Source of the DNA: Pseudomonas ovata
GTDB taxonomy: Bacteria; Pseudomonadota; Gammaproteobacteria; Pseudomonadales; Pseudomonadaceae
Direction: 5' to 3'
Assembly: GCF_003131185.1 (NCBI RefSeq)
Contig: NZ_QFFU01000023.1
Span: forward strand, 44,323-108,322
DNA length: 64,000 nucleotides
The position numbers and the translations under genes are program-made. Below the pieces are notes generated by a model, which was given only the letters and a program-made list of their open reading frames with translations, was not told the origin of the DNA and did no database searches. Below, piece after piece: positions 1 through 8,410 of the stretch. Every line of letters starts with the position of its first letter. The stretch's first letter is position 1.

Positions 1-1419
1 CCGCTCACGCAGCGCGTCTTGCGGCTGCAAGCGCACATCGGCACTGACACCGCCGCGCGCCAGGGCGCTGTAGCCGGTGACCAGGTCCTGCAAGCGTGCG
101 CCTGCCCCGCCCAGAATCAACGCCAGGTTCGGCTCGGCCAGCGGCGGCAGGGTCAGCGGCAGGCCGCCATTGCGCAGCTCGGCAGCAAAGCGCTTGGGGC
201 CATAGACCTCCAGCAGTTGCACTGCCGGCAGGTTGAGCGACATCGACAGCGCCGAACTGGCGGCAATCGCGCCGCCAAAACCGGCGGAGAAGTTGCCGGG
301 GCGGTAATCGCCATAGCGGCGCGGTACATCCTGCAGCAACGATTCGGAATGGATCAGCCCGGCGTCCATCGCCATGCCGTACAGGAACGGCTTGAGGGTC
401 GAGCCCGGCGAGCGCACCGCGCTGATCATGTCGACGTGGCCAAAACGCTTGGCGTCATTGATGTCCACCGACCCGACATAGGCACGCACCGCCATGGTCT
501 CGGCCTCGACGACCAGGATCGCCGCCGAGGTGCGCTCCGGCAGCCGTGCCCGCCAGCCCAGCAGCAGGTCCTCCATGCGCCGTTGCAGGCTGGCGTCGAG
601 GGTGGTGCGGATCAGCGGCGGGCTGCCGGCCCGGTTCAGGCGCCGGGCCAGCAACGGCGCCAGGCTCGGTTCCTGGCGCGGGGCCAGCAACAAGGGTTCC
701 TGCAACGCCTCCTCGACACTGCCTTGCGGCCATACGCCGAACTCGGCCATACGCCGTAGCACTTTGTCACGGGCCAATTGCGCCCGCTCCGGGTGACGGT
801 CCGGGCGCAGCCGGCTGGGGGCCTGGGGCAATACCGCCAGCAGTGCCGCCTCGGAGCGGGTCATCTGCAACGGTGACTTGCCCAGGTACGCCCAACTGGC
901 CGCCGCCACGCCTTGCAACGTGCCGCCAAAAGGCGCGCGGTTCAGGTACAGCTCCAGGATCTGGTCCTTGGACAGGTGCCATTCCAGTTGCAGGGTGCGC
1001 CACAACTGGCGCAGCTTGCCCGGCAGGGTCCGCGCATGCGGGTCGAGCAGGCGCGCCACCTGCATCGACAGCGTGCTGCCGCCGGACACCACCCGCGCCC
1101 CACTGAGGTTCTGCCAGGTGGCCCGCGCCAGGGACAACGGATTGACCCCGGGGTGGCTGTAGAACCAGCGATCCTCGTACGTCAGCAGCGCTTGCAGGTA
1201 ATACGGCGACACTTGCCCGGCACTGACCGGGTAACGCCATACGCCGTCGCTATCGGCAAAACGCCACAAGGGCGTACCATCCTCGGCCAGCACCACACGG
1301 GCCAGGTCGTCGGCCGGCAGCGGCAGTGGCCACAAGCGGTCGGCCAGCCACAGCAAGGCCGGCGGCACGACAATGATCAGCAGCGCCAGGCGCAGCCATT
1401 TACGTGTACGCAGGTTCAT
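1..1419 (-). CDS. pbpC: Penicillin-binding protein 1C (partial, C-terminus outside window)
   Basis: Bifunctional peptidoglycan glycosyltransferase/transpeptidase acting at the periplasmic face of the inner membrane. The first 473 codons are visible, starting at the ATG whose complement ends at 1419. The family is usually about 750-800 residues, so roughly 60% is here. A membrane anchor spans about residues 8-24. The glycosyltransferase motif EDRWFYSHPG begins at Glu82 and is followed by GGSTLSMQVAR. The transpeptidase SxxK motif is Ser340-TLK within SPGSTLKPF, and SLN at about residue 394 fits the SxN motif. The KTG motif lies beyond the window edge. Upstream on the same strand is the alpha-2-macroglobulin gene, the classic yfhM-pbpC pairing, which suggests cell-wall repair coupled to protease trapping. 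The two are not tightly spaced: 451 bp separate them and hold an opposite-strand small gene. Confidence 0.93.
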   Translation of the reverse strand, partial: MNLRTRKWLRLALLIIVVPPALLWLADRLWPLPLPADDLARVVLAEDGTPLWRFADSDGVWRYPVSAGQVSPYYLQALLTYEDRWFYSHPGVNPLSLARATWQNLSGARVVSGGSTLSMQVARLLDPHARTLPGKLRQLWRTLQLEWHLSKDQILELYLNRAPFGGTLQGVAAASWAYLGKSPLQMTRSEAALLAVLPQAPSRLRPDRHPERAQLARDKVLRRMAEFGVWPQGSVEEALQEPLLLAPRQEPSLAPLLARRLNRAGSPPLIRTTLDASLQRRMEDLLLGWRARLPERTSAAILVVEAETMAVRAYVGSVDINDAKRFGHVDMISAVRSPGSTLKPFLYGMAMDAGLIHSESLLQDVPRRYGDYRPGNFSAGFGGAIAASSALSMSLNLPAVQLLEVYGPKRFAAELRNGGLPLTLPPLAEPNLALILGGAGARLQDLVTGYSALARGGVSADVRLQPQDALRER

Positions 1420-1505
1420 GGCAAATACGCATCCCGGCCCGGGGAACCGCAACGGCCGGCCAGGGGCCAAAGCCCACAGACATTTCTTTCAGGCAGGACA
1501 ATGAC

Positions 1506-1799
1506 ATGCAGGCACAAGGTTTCTTCGAGTGGCTCGGCCAGGCGATCGGCGCGGTCATCCGCTTCTTCGTCGACGGGCTGGAATGGTTGTTCAATCTGCT
1601 GGCGCATGCCGGTGGCAACTTCGTCGATGGGTTATCTCGTGCCCTGGGCATGGACACGTCATTGATCAGCATCCTGGCCCTGATCGTCGGGCTGATGCTG
1701 CTGTACGCGGCCATCCGCGCCTTCATGCGCGCCTCGATCATCGCCGGGATCATCTGGCTGCTGCTCGGGTTATGGCTGTTGAGCTGGATTATCAGCTGA
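1506..1799 (+). CDS. Small conserved-type inner-membrane protein, unknown function
   Basis: Encodes 97 residues. The ATG at 1506 is preferred over upstream in-frame starts because they would overlap the start of pbpC on the other strand and because an AGGCAGGA-type ribosome site lies just before it. The N-terminal half is amphipathic, with Phe/Trp-rich helices (FFEWLGQAIGAVIRFF). The C-terminal half has two adjacent hydrophobic stretches, about residues 53-72 (SLISILALIVGLMLLYAAI) and 77-96 (ASIIAGIIWLLLGLWLLSW), ending in IIS. This looks like a small integral membrane protein with a hairpin. It sits alone on the plus strand between pbpC and the macroglobulin gene, both on the minus strand. 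I do not recognise a named family, and function is unknown. Confidence 0.65.
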   Translation: MQAQGFFEWLGQAIGAVIRFFVDGLEWLFNLLAHAGGNFVDGLSRALGMDTSLISILALIVGLMLLYAAIRAFMRASIIAGIIWLLLGLWLLSWIIS

Positions 1800-1832
1800 T
1801 AAAGCATTCGCGACCGCTGGTCGCTCCTACTG

Positions 1833-1863
1833 GGCCAGCCAGTGCTTTGGGCACTGGCTGGCC
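1833..1863. terminator. Strong 13-bp hairpin between convergent genes
   Basis: Arms GGCCAGCCAGTGC and GCACTGGCTGGCC pair perfectly around a TTTGG loop. The hairpin lies between the stop of the small plus-strand gene and the stop of the macroglobulin gene on the minus strand, so it could end transcripts from both sides. There is no run of T on either side, so it is not a textbook intrinsic terminator. Confidence 0.55.
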
Positions 1864-1870
1864 AGGTCGC

Positions 1871-4800
1871 TTACTTGCCCCTGACCACCATCTGCACCGG
1901 CGTCTCGCCCAGCGCCTGCCAGTTCGGACGGTACATCGACTCGACCTGCGGCGGTGGCACCCGGTAGATGCCCGGCGTCACGGCGCGGGCCAGGTAAAGC
2001 AAGTGCGTGGCACGGGTGCTGCCGTTGATGTCCAGGGCCGCGACATAACGGTCACCACGGTATTCCTGGTGCTTGATGCCGGCGTTCTCCATCGACTCAC
2101 GGTAGCTTTTCACCGACTCGCTGGCATCTTCCAGGCTGGCCGCGCTTTGCGCCAGGTTCTGGTTTTCCAGCTCCAGGCCCGCCGGCAGCAGGTCTACGAC
2201 CAAGGCATCAGGCACCCGCTGACGGGCGGCGACTTCCAGGTGCACCAGCACCAGTTGCCCGGTCTTGAGCGCCTCGACATTGAGCGGCTGGCCATTGAGG
2301 CTCAGGTACTCACGACGGATGCTCAGGTTCTCGCCCCCGGCCGCCGGGGCCTGGGTCGGGTAACCGGACACGGTCAGTTGCTGGTACAGGGTTTCGCTGC
2401 TCTGGTTGCTCAGCGACAGCGGCGAGGCCAACAGCGGGCCGTCCAGTTTCAGGCCTGGCTGACGGTTGCTGACATCACGGCTTTGCGTGCCGGCCGACAG
2501 CAGTGCCGTCCAGTCTTTCTCCGGCTTGCCCAGCAAGTGGCGGCCGGCCAGGAACAGCGAATTGCTTTCCTGGGTCGACAGGTAGCGACTGGCCGCCAAC
2601 TGGTCGGCCAGTTCGAACAGACGCTGGCTGCGCAGCTCACCGCCCATGTCGTTCTCTTCCAGCAACGCCAGGATCAGCGCCTGGTCACGCAGCGGGCTGC
2701 CGTAGTCGGCCAGCCATTGGTTGGCCGGGCGTCCGACCGCCAGACCCGCCTGCAGGGCCTGAGCGGCACGCGGCTTGTCGCCCATCTTCTCCAGTGCCAC
2801 CGCCAGTTGCACCAGTGGCAGACCGGAACGGGCATCGCTGCGGCGTTCGAACAAGGTGCGCAAGGCCCCCAGCGGCGCCTGTTGGCTACGCGCCAACACC
2901 AGGCCGGCATAGGCCTGTACGGCAAAGCGGGTGTGCTCGGCATCCTGGCTGTAGTTGACCTGGATCTGGCCACGCTCCTGCAAGTAACGCATCAGGCGCT
3001 CGTTGGCCTTCTTCAATGCGTCGGCCGGCACCGCATAGCCCTGGTCGCGAGCCCGCAACAGGAAGTCGGTGACATAGGCGGTCAGCCAGTACTCTTCGTC
3101 GCCATCGGCGCCCCACAGGCCGAAGCTGCCGTTGTAGCGTTGCATGCCCAGCAGGCGCTCGATGCCGATTTCGACCTTGCGCTTGCGCTCGGCGTCCGGC
3201 TCGCCGGTCAGGCCCAGGCGCTTGAGGGTGGCGGCATCGGCGTACAGCGACGGGTACAGGCCGCTGGCGGTCTGTTCCAGGCAGCCATACGGGTAGGCTT
3301 TAAGCGCACGAATCTGCTCGCCCAGGTTCAGCGGCGGACGGCTCGACAGCGACAGCATGGCCTCGCGACCGGCCGGTTCGAAGGCTTGCAGCGCACCGTC
3401 CGGCAGGCTCCAGTCCTGCCCCTGTTCCAGCACTGCCCGGTAATGGCGCAGCATGGCCGGGTACGCCGGACGCACACCGATGGTCCACTCGCGTGACAGC
3501 GGCGGCAGGCTCTCGCCCGGCAATACCAGGCCGTCGATCTGCACGCGCAGCTTGCCCTGCCCCAGACCGCCCTGGGCCTGCACCGGCACCTTGAGGGTGA
3601 TGCGCTGGCCTTCTTTCAATTGCACGGTCTTGAACTGGTCGCCGCCGGGAATGCTCAACTGGCCTTCGGCAAACAGCTGTACATCGAGCTTTTGCGCCTT
3701 GCCCGACAGGTTGGACAGGTCCAGTGCCACGCTGGTCTGGTCGCCACCGGCCAGGAAGCGCGGGGTCGACAGCTCGGCGATCAGCGGCGCGGCCACCACG
3801 GTCTTGGCCTCGGCCATGCCATAGCGCTCGTCGGTCCAGGCCTGGGCCATCAGGCGCAGCTCGCCGTTGAAGTCCGGAATGTCGACGCTGACTTCGCCTT
3901 CGCCCTGTTCGTTGAGGGTCACCGGCGCGCTTTGCAGCGCCACGATGGTCACGCTGGTGTCAGGACGCTTGCCGCCCTTGGCCAGGGCGTCGCCACCGAA
4001 CGCCAGGCTGGCCACACGGCCTTGCCCGGCTTCAATCAACTGACCATAGACGTCGAGCTGGTCGGCGCCGTATTCCTTGCGACCGAACAGGCTGGCATAC
4101 GGATCGGGGGTGGCATAGCGGGTGATGTTGAGAATGCCGACGTCCACCGCCGACACCAGCACCTGGACCTGCTTGGGCACGCTGCCGTCGGCGTTTTTCG
4201 CCGTCAGCTTGAGCTTGAGCGGCTGCTTGGGACGCATCTTCTCAGGCGCGGTAACGGTCAGGGCCAGCTTGCGCTGGCCACGTTCCAGCGGCAGGTGCAG
4301 CACGCCTACGGCACGCTTGGGCGTGACATTGGCCTTGCGCTCGCCAGGACGCACCACCAGGGCACTGACGTACAGGTCATGACGGGCCCACTTCTTGTCC
4401 AGCGGAATGTCGTACGCCTTGCCTTCGGCCGGCACGTCGATTTCCTGCCACCACAGCGGGCCTTCGCTCGATTCGACCAACAGGTAGCCCTTGCCGGCAG
4501 CCGGTGGGGTCACGGTCACTTTGGCGGTGTCGCCATCGCCATAGGCCGGTTTGTCCAGCGCCAGCTTGACCTGGTCGGGACGCACAGCGCCGCCTTCGGC
4601 GTTGTCCTGCCAGCGGTAGCCGGCCCAGAAACGCAGGCTGCTGATCAGCCCGGTGCTCGGGTCTTCGACCTCGACGCGGTACGGGCCCCACTCGACCGGG
4701 AAGCTGATCTTGGCCGTGGAATCTTTCTTGATGTTGACGATTTCCTCGTTGAGGCTGAGGAATTTCTCGTTGTAGTTGTAGCTCCAGCCGTCGTTGTCCG

Positions 4801-6832
4801 AGTAGGTCCAGTAGTAGTCGCGGCGCTCGCGCACCAGACGCACCTTGACGTTGTTGGCGGCCAGCTTGTTGCCGGCACTGTCGGCAACCACGATTTCGAA
4901 CTCGGCCGGGCCGTCGCCATCGGTCTGCGCCTCGCCACGGCTGGCGCTGTCGCCATACTCGTCTTCACCGGTGCTGGTGCCGAACAGCGCACGCACGCCC
5001 GGCAACTGCTCGGCCGGCCAGATCGGCTGCACCACGCGGCGGGTGATCGGCCGGCCACCGGACTCCTGCAGGCTGACCTGCATGATCAGGTTCAACGGCG
5101 AGCGCGCCTTGGCCCACTCGGTCTCGACTTCCAGTACGGCCTCACCGTTGGCATCGAGGGTCGTGCCCTCGAGGTCGCGGTCCATCTTGAGGTCTTCCTC
5201 GGTGATCGAGCCGAACTGGTAGCCCGGCAGTTTTGCCACCGCCTCGCGCAGCGGTCGTACATACAGCTGGCCAGTCAGGTTGTTGCCCGACGCCGGGGCG
5301 CCGTACAGGTAGCGACCGGTGATTTCGAACTGCGGGTTCTGCTCGGGCGAGATCGGCGTCTCGCTGCCCTTGAGTTCCAGCGCCAGGCGCTCGGGCAGGA
5401 AGTCCTCGACATTGAATTCATACAATTGCGGCTTGCCGTCACCCAGGTCGTAGACCAGCTGCCAGCGACCGGTCGGTGCTTCATCGGCCAGTTGCAACTG
5501 GTACTGGTACAGGCCGTTGCTGCCCGGTTCCCAGACAAACTTGCGGCTGACCTGCTCGTCGGGACGACGCACTTCGACATTGATCGGCTGGGCCTTGACG
5601 CTCTTGCCGTCCTGGTCGCGCAGCAGGCCGTTGAGCAGCACGGTTTCACCCGGGCGATACAGGTCGCGCGGGCCGAAGACAAACAGTTGCAGCGGATGGG
5701 CCTGAGGGCCGGAGATATCGAACTCGGCCAGGTCCAGCGCCGGGCTGTTCAGACGCAGCAGGCTGGTCTGCTCGTCCTTGTGCGCGAGGATCAGTGCGGC
5801 CTTGGCCGGCAGCGGCAATTGCGCATGGCCCTTGCCATCGGTCTTGCCCTGACCGACCACCTTGCCGTCGGTGTCATAGACATCGACATTCACGTCGCTC
5901 AAGGCCTTGCCGCCTTCCAGGGCCTGGGTAAACACGTCCAGGCGCTGGCTGTAGCGGTGCACCGACAGGCCGATGTCACTCAGGGTGAACAGCGTGGCAG
6001 GCAGGGTATAGCTGTACTGGCCCGAGGCACGCATGACCGCGAGATAAACGCCCGGCTGTTGCAGCGGCTTGATGCCGGCGATCGGCAGCAGCAGGGTTTC
6101 ACGGGTATTGCGCGCCGGCTTCAGGTCGAAGCGCCCGCCGTAGACCAGCTCGGCCATCGGCAGCAGTTCTTCGGAATTATAGGCCGAGATGCTCGACGAG
6201 CTTTCCCAGTTGGCCAGGAAGTTGGGCAACTGGTCGGGCTTGATGCGGAAGAATTCGACGTCGACCTTGTCGACGTTCAGGGCGATCACCGGCAGGCCTT
6301 CGGCCAGGCGGGTCGGCAACAGGCTGCCGCGGCTGGAAAAGCCGACCGTGGCTTGCAGGTCGCGGGTTTCCAGACGGGCCACGAACTCATTGGCCAGCTT
6401 GGCCTTGTTCACGCCCAGCAGGCCGGCGTCGACGGTCAGCACCAGCTTGCGCTGTGGCTCAAGGTGACGCAGGCGCAGCTCCATGAGATTGTCGGACAGC
6501 TCCCAGGCGCCGTCGACCTTGCCGTTCTTGCTGTCGACCAGATGCAGCTTTTCAGCGAACTTCTGATCCGGGTCCAAAGGCACCGAGAGGCTCACCGACA
6601 GGGTGCTGGCACCCTCGACCTGGATTTCCGAAACGTCCACCACCGTCAAGGCACGGCCTTCGTAGCGCTTGGCCAGCGCCGGCAGGTCGACCGCAGGCTT
6701 GGGCCTGGCCGCCTGGCTGGCCGCAGGCGCTGCTGCCTGGGCAGGCGCGGTGGCCGGTTTATCGGTGGAGGAAGAATCGCAGGCACTGAGCAGCGCAAGC
6801 GCGCAAGCCAGGAACAGTCCTTTGTTGAGCAT
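1871..6832 (-). CDS. yfhM: Bacterial alpha-2-macroglobulin lipoprotein (large, YfhM type)
   Basis: A 1653-residue periplasmic, lipid-anchored protease inhibitor that traps attacking proteases through a reactive thioester. The N-terminus has a lipoprotein signal with lipobox LSAC and lipidated Cys18, followed by a low-complexity Ser/Thr/Pro/Ala linker. The thioester motif CLEQ starts at Cys1184 inside YGCLEQTASGLYPSL, so the thioester-forming residues are intact. The preceding region contains the repeated beta-sandwich (macroglobulin) domains, and the length matches the family (about 1600-1650). It is paired with pbpC, the penicillin-binding protein 1C thought to repair breaches while this protein blocks proteases. 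No strong Shine-Dalgarno is visible before the ATG. Very long open frames on the opposite strand are composition shadows of this gene. Confidence 0.95.
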   Translation of the reverse strand: MLNKGLFLACALALLSACDSSSTDKPATAPAQAAAPAASQAARPKPAVDLPALAKRYEGRALTVVDVSEIQVEGASTLSVSLSVPLDPDQKFAEKLHLVDSKNGKVDGAWELSDNLMELRLRHLEPQRKLVLTVDAGLLGVNKAKLANEFVARLETRDLQATVGFSSRGSLLPTRLAEGLPVIALNVDKVDVEFFRIKPDQLPNFLANWESSSSISAYNSEELLPMAELVYGGRFDLKPARNTRETLLLPIAGIKPLQQPGVYLAVMRASGQYSYTLPATLFTLSDIGLSVHRYSQRLDVFTQALEGGKALSDVNVDVYDTDGKVVGQGKTDGKGHAQLPLPAKAALILAHKDEQTSLLRLNSPALDLAEFDISGPQAHPLQLFVFGPRDLYRPGETVLLNGLLRDQDGKSVKAQPINVEVRRPDEQVSRKFVWEPGSNGLYQYQLQLADEAPTGRWQLVYDLGDGKPQLYEFNVEDFLPERLALELKGSETPISPEQNPQFEITGRYLYGAPASGNNLTGQLYVRPLREAVAKLPGYQFGSITEEDLKMDRDLEGTTLDANGEAVLEVETEWAKARSPLNLIMQVSLQESGGRPITRRVVQPIWPAEQLPGVRALFGTSTGEDEYGDSASRGEAQTDGDGPAEFEIVVADSAGNKLAANNVKVRLVRERRDYYWTYSDNDGWSYNYNEKFLSLNEEIVNIKKDSTAKISFPVEWGPYRVEVEDPSTGLISSLRFWAGYRWQDNAEGGAVRPDQVKLALDKPAYGDGDTAKVTVTPPAAGKGYLLVESSEGPLWWQEIDVPAEGKAYDIPLDKKWARHDLYVSALVVRPGERKANVTPKRAVGVLHLPLERGQRKLALTVTAPEKMRPKQPLKLKLTAKNADGSVPKQVQVLVSAVDVGILNITRYATPDPYASLFGRKEYGADQLDVYGQLIEAGQGRVASLAFGGDALAKGGKRPDTSVTIVALQSAPVTLNEQGEGEVSVDIPDFNGELRLMAQAWTDERYGMAEAKTVVAAPLIAELSTPRFLAGGDQTSVALDLSNLSGKAQKLDVQLFAEGQLSIPGGDQFKTVQLKEGQRITLKVPVQAQGGLGQGKLRVQIDGLVLPGESLPPLSREWTIGVRPAYPAMLRHYRAVLEQGQDWSLPDGALQAFEPAGREAMLSLSSRPPLNLGEQIRALKAYPYGCLEQTASGLYPSLYADAATLKRLGLTGEPDAERKRKVEIGIERLLGMQRYNGSFGLWGADGDEEYWLTAYVTDFLLRARDQGYAVPADALKKANERLMRYLQERGQIQVNYSQDAEHTRFAVQAYAGLVLARSQQAPLGALRTLFERRSDARSGLPLVQLAVALEKMGDKPRAAQALQAGLAVGRPANQWLADYGSPLRDQALILALLEENDMGGELRSQRLFELADQLAASRYLSTQESNSLFLAGRHLLGKPEKDWTALLSAGTQSRDVSNRQPGLKLDGPLLASPLSLSNQSSETLYQQLTVSGYPTQAPAAGGENLSIRREYLSLNGQPLNVEALKTGQLVLVHLEVAARQRVPDALVVDLLPAGLELENQNLAQSAASLEDASESVKSYRESMENAGIKHQEYRGDRYVAALDINGSTRATHLLYLARAVTPGIYRVPPPQVESMYRPNWQALGETPVQMVVRGK

Positions 6833-6938
6833 GGGGCACTCGTCGACAGCAAGGGGAAAGGGGCGACTATATAGCAGTCGCCAGGATTCATCGGCGAGTA
6901 GACCACAAGTTTGTGACTTTGTTCTCAGCCTTATGTTC

Positions 6939-7003
6939 TGTGGAGCGGCTTTAGCCGCGAAGACCGGTGCGCCTGCTTCCCGGCTAAAGCCGGTCCTACG
7001 CGG
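6939..7003. repeat. REP-like inverted pair
   Basis: Two short palindromic units face each other: GTGGAGCGGCTTTAGCCGCG on the left and CCCGGCTAAAGCCGGTCC on the right. They fill most of the gap between the divergent macroglobulin and MATE genes. They belong to the same REP family seen at 53.3, 55.0 and 56.8 kb in this window. Confidence 0.7.
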
Positions 7004-7057
7004 CCAGGCATACGGCGTGCCGTAACGCTACAATGCGCGCCCCTGCACGGAGCCCGC

Positions 7058-8410
7058 ATGCCTATCCCTTTCTCCACACTGTCTGGCGACTGGCGTCATC
7101 GCCCGACCCACAAACGGGTCTGGGGATTGGCGATGCCGATGATCGTGTCGAATATTTCCGTGCCGCTGGTGGCGTTGGTCGACAGCATCGTCATCGGCCA
7201 TTTGCCGCATGCCCATCAGTTGGGCGCCGTGGCGGTCGGCTCGACGCTGTACACCTTCCTGGCCTGGGGCATGGGCTTTCTGCGCATGGGCACCACCGGC
7301 TTTGCCGCCCAGGCCGCCGGGCGCGATGACGGGGCGGCGCTGCGGCGCATTCTGCTGCAAGGGCTGTTGCTGGCGCTGGTTCTGGCCTTGGGCCTGGCGG
7401 CACTGGCCGTGCCGTTCAGTCACCTGGCGCTGGGGCTGATGCAGCCCTCGGCCGACCTTCAACAATCGGCACTGGCGTTCTTTCAGACAAGGCTCTACGG
7501 CCTGCCCGCGACCCTGGCCAGCTTTGCCCTGGTGGGCTGGTTTCTCGGCACCCAGAATGCCCGGGCGCCGCTGGCCATCCTGCTGACCACCAATCTTGCG
7601 AATATCGCGCTCAACCTGTGGTTCGTCCTGGGGCTGGACTGGGGCGTGTCGGGCGCAGCCCGTGCCTCGGTGCTGGCCGAATGGCTGGGGGTCTTGCTGG
7701 GCCTGGCGCTGGCCCGCCGCAGCCTGCGCGCCTGGCCGGGGCAGATTGCCTGGCAGGCGCTGAGGCTGTGGCGCACCTGGCGGCCCCTGCTGGGGGTCAA
7801 TCGCGATATTTTCCTGCGCACCCTGGCGCTGCAATCGGTGATGTTCCTGATCACCGTCCAGGGCGCGCGGCTGGGGGATGTCACCGTGGCTGCCAATGCC
7901 TTGCTGCTCAATGGCCTGATGCTGACGTCTTATGCCCTGGACGGGCTGGCACATGCCGTCGAGGCCCTGTGCGGACATGCCATCGGCGCCCGCGATCGCA
8001 CGGCCTTGCGCCGCTACCTGCTGGTGGCCGGCGGCTGGTCGCTGCTCGCCAGCCTGCTGTTTGCGGCAAGCTTCCTGGCCGGCGGGCACTGGTTCATCAT
8101 CCTGCAGACCGACATCCCGGCGGTGCGCGCCACGGCCATCGACTACCTGCCCTATCTAGCGGCCATGCCGCTGCTGGCGGTCTGGAGCTACCTGCTCGAC
8201 GGGCTGTTCATTGGCGCCACCCGTGCCCGGGAAATGCGCGATGCCATGCTGCTCAGCGTGGCCCTCATCACGCCGGTCGCCGCCTGGGCCTACGGCCACG
8301 GCAACCACGCACTATGGCTGGCCTTCCTGCTCTTCACCTTGCTGCGCGGCGTCAGCCTGGGCCGTATCGCCTGGCGCCTGAGCCGCCACGACGGCTGGTT
8401 TGTGCGCTGA
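7058..8410 (+). CDS. MATE-family efflux transporter (DinF-like)
   Basis: A 450-residue inner-membrane transporter with about twelve hydrophobic segments and the two-bundle repeat typical of multidrug and toxic-compound extrusion proteins, which export cationic drugs or metabolites in exchange for Na+ or H+. The N-terminus (VWGLAMPMIVSNISVPLVAL followed by VDSIVIGHL) matches the DinF/NorM entry helix, and GWFLGTQNARAPL is a typical helix-5 region. A GGAG ribosome site (CACGGAGCCCGC) precedes the ATG. In related genomes a MATE gene lies near speA, as here. The last 99 bases overlap the 3' end of the convergent vgrG gene, so the final residues of both proteins are encoded by the two strands of the same DNA. 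The substrate cannot be inferred. Confidence 0.9.
   Translation: MPIPFSTLSGDWRHRPTHKRVWGLAMPMIVSNISVPLVALVDSIVIGHLPHAHQLGAVAVGSTLYTFLAWGMGFLRMGTTGFAAQAAGRDDGAALRRILLQGLLLALVLALGLAALAVPFSHLALGLMQPSADLQQSALAFFQTRLYGLPATLASFALVGWFLGTQNARAPLAILLTTNLANIALNLWFVLGLDWGVSGAARASVLAEWLGVLLGLALARRSLRAWPGQIAWQALRLWRTWRPLLGVNRDIFLRTLALQSVMFLITVQGARLGDVTVAANALLLNGLMLTSYALDGLAHAVEALCGHAIGARDRTALRRYLLVAGGWSLLASLLFAASFLAGGHWFIILQTDIPAVRATAIDYLPYLAAMPLLAVWSYLLDGLFIGATRAREMRDAMLLSVALITPVAAWAYGHGNHALWLAFLLFTLLRGVSLGRIAWRLSRHDGWFVR

Noticed and set aside
3620..6874. Open frame of 1084 codons on the plus strand opposite the macroglobulin gene (and another of 655 codons from 1529)
   Set aside because: Composition shadows: high GC in codon position 3 of the real gene removes stops from the opposite strand. 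The translated sequences are rich in Arg, Gln, His and Val with no domain, and the thioester macroglobulin frame is certain.
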